Below are positions 62,411-64,000 of a stretch of DNA of 64,000 nt, piece after piece. This DNA comes from Eukaryota sp. TZLM1-RC (lineage: Eukaryota > Metamonada: BaSk clade). The position numbers and the translations under genes are program-made. The notes beneath the pieces were generated by a model. It was given only the letters and a program-made list of their open reading frames with translations. It was not told where the DNA came from and ran no database searches. Location: contig JAUPSS010000004.1 in NCBI GenBank assembly GCA_040285825.1, positions 1,426,001-1,490,000 of the forward strand, read 5' to 3'. Position 1 is the stretch's first letter, and each line of letters opens with the position of its first letter.

Positions 62411-64000
62411 TCAACCCTTACCCACCACACCTCTCCTTTATCCCCTATTGAGGACACCTTTTCCTCTGCATCATTGCCATGTGGTGTTTGGCTCAAGGAG
62501 GCCTTGTCCAAACTTGTTTCCCTTCCTTGTGGGCATAACTTTTGCACCATTTGCTTCTTCAAATGGTGTGACGAAACATCCCGTTCCTGTCCTGTTTGCA
62601 GAGGGCTGGTTCCCGAAGTCCCATTCATGACGAACATTCTTTTGACAAATTGTTTTTCCTTTATGAAAAAACTTGAACATGAACGATCTGATCTCTTATC
62701 GCAATTGACTTTAACCCAAGAACAATTCACGAGAAAATGTGCAGAAATAGAAGAAATAGAAGAAGAAAAGTTCATCTTAAAGGGAAAATTGAACGAAATG
62801 AGTAAAAAATTTGTTCAGTTCAAGAAAAACAATAATAATCAATCAAATAAATTAAAAGCTCAATTGGTTAATGTTCATCAACAATTACGTTCAGCTCAAG
62901 CTCATCAAGATCAATTACAAGAACGTAATGAATTTCTTTCCACTGAACTTCAAAGAGCTCTTAAAGTTGCTAATTTTGAAGAATTAAACCAACGAGAAGC
63001 AAAGATTAAGGAATTGGAAGCTGAATTTCAGTCTTTTAAAGCTTCAGTTTTCGAACTTCAAGGGGAATATTCTGGTCTTTGTGCTGTTTTACAAGCCAAC
63101 GAAACTGAAATTTTGGATATAAGTAACAAATCAAAAGAAGAAATCAACAAACTTGATCAACAACGATTAGCTGAAATTTCTGTTTTAGATCACCGTAAAC
63201 AAGAAGAAATTTCGCAACTAAAGAGTCTTTATGAGAAAAATCTTGACCAAGTTTTTCAACGTGAATCTGAAGGTGTTCAAAAGATTTATCATTTAGAGAC
63301 TGAATTATTAGAGGTTGGTAAATCATTTACGAACGTTAATCACGACTTAATTAATGCTCAAAAAGAACTTGAAAATACTAGAAATCTACTCTATTTTTAT
63401 GAATCAGAAGCAGAATCATTAAAAACCCAATTGGCTTATGTTAATCAACAATTACAAGCCCATCTTGATCATTCAAATCAACGCATTAATATACTTCAAT
63501 CAGAAATTCAAACAAAGATTCATTCTTCGAACTTTGGGGACAATCGGAAAAGAAGAATTGAGAGTGTTCAGTCAAGGAAAAGAAACAATAATTCTTCGTT
63601 AACTGACATTAATAATAAGAAATTCAATGATTGTTATTTTGATGAGAATTTGGATGGTGGTTTTGAAAATTCGGTAAATGCAGTTACCTCTGCATGTGCG
63701 CCTGAACAAATGTGTCAGGAGGGGCAAAAAAGTTTCAATGATAAAGACCACCAGGAAGCATTTTGTTGGTTTCAAGGAGCAGCTGAAGCTGGTAATAGAG
63801 CTGCTATGTATTATTTAGGCTGTTGTATAAGAAATGGTAAATGTGTTGATCAAGATCATCAACAAGCTTTTCATAAGTTCAAAAAAGGTGCTGAAGCTGG
63901 TAATGCTCGTGCTATGGTTTGTTTAGGTCAATGTTATTGCAATGGTCATGGTGTTGAACAAGACTATTCTCAAGCAGTGTTCTACTGCCAAAAAGCTGCT
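62411..64000 (+). CDS. RING-like, coiled-coil, Sel1-repeat protein (partial, runs off the end)
   Basis: An open frame from 62411 to the end, about 530 codons. RING-like LPCGVWLKEAL...LVSLPCGHNFCTICFFKW...SCPVCRG (62.47-62.61 kb): the second cysteine of the first pair is Trp. Then about 300 residues of heptad-rich coiled coil (LKAQLVNVHQQLRSAQAHQ; LETELLEVGKSF), a basic stretch (NRKRRIESVQSRKRNNN) and Sel1 repeats from 63.75 kb (AAEAGNRAAMYYLGCCIRNG; AEAGNARAMVCLGQCYCNGH). TGA at 62408-62410 precedes the frame and the first ATG inside is 62627, so either an upstream exon is spliced in (a pyrimidine stretch ending TATTGAG at 62449 could be the acceptor) or the RING part is decayed. RING domains suggest ubiquitin transfer; Sel1 repeats are protein scaffolds. 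Confidence 0.7.

Overview
The window is nuclear DNA of an AT-rich eukaryote. Spliceosomal introns with GT..AG ends (32, 39 and 58 nt) interrupt recognisable genes. There are no bacterial operons, and most of the sequence is eukaryotic transposon debris. ARID, GATA and RWP-RK regulators, a Fanzor (eukaryotic TnpB relative), Crinkler-like NTPase-nuclease genes, a Sel1-repeat protein and TTAGGG-type repeats point to a free-living protist, perhaps amoebozoan. The exact lineage is inference; no rRNA or mitochondrial marker is present.

Layout. 0-3 kb holds LINE debris, a solo mini-LTR and a tandem trio of C/D-box snoRNAs on the minus strand that fit U35/snR73. 3.1-10.0 kb is a nearly intact Ty3/Gypsy element with identical ~106-bp LTRs. 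10.5-13.7 kb has a LINE (-) followed by a broken Fanzor (+). 13.8-15.3 kb has two small host genes. 16.6-20.8 kb is four tandem copies of a 1.047-kb LINE-derived unit. 21-25.7 kb is more LINE and retroelement debris. 25.8-36.9 kb is a host gene island: ARID (Rsc9/ARID2-like), a GTPase-like protein, GATA factor, RI-type LRR protein, GNAT acetyltransferase and RWP-RK factor, with Fanzor and LINE scraps between them. 37-39.2 kb is an inverted copy of 21.5-23.9 kb, so the island lies between inverted repeats.

39.3-45.7 kb is a second, decayed Gypsy element. 47-49.5 kb is stacked LINE 3' ends. 50-52.3 kb has two decayed copies of an unidentified protein with a basic NLS-like stretch and a DLG motif, plus a MITE. 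52.4-54.45 kb and 60.84-61.63 kb are remains of a third Gypsy family. 54.45-55.7 kb is a second LINE family. 56.2-60.8 kb holds two decayed Crinkler-type genes. From 62.4 kb to the end runs a RING-like/coiled-coil/Sel1 gene that leaves the window.

How it fits together: this is a transposon-dense region around a compact block of small genes, several of them nuclear regulators. Four signals seem least expected. They are the snoRNA trio; a structurally young Gypsy element whose protease and integrase have each lost a catalytic aspartate; three Fanzor 3' ends sharing a conserved structured terminus; and an Asp-to-Asn change in the third RuvC motif of both Fanzor copies that cover it. All domain calls were made by eye from translated sequence, without database searches.
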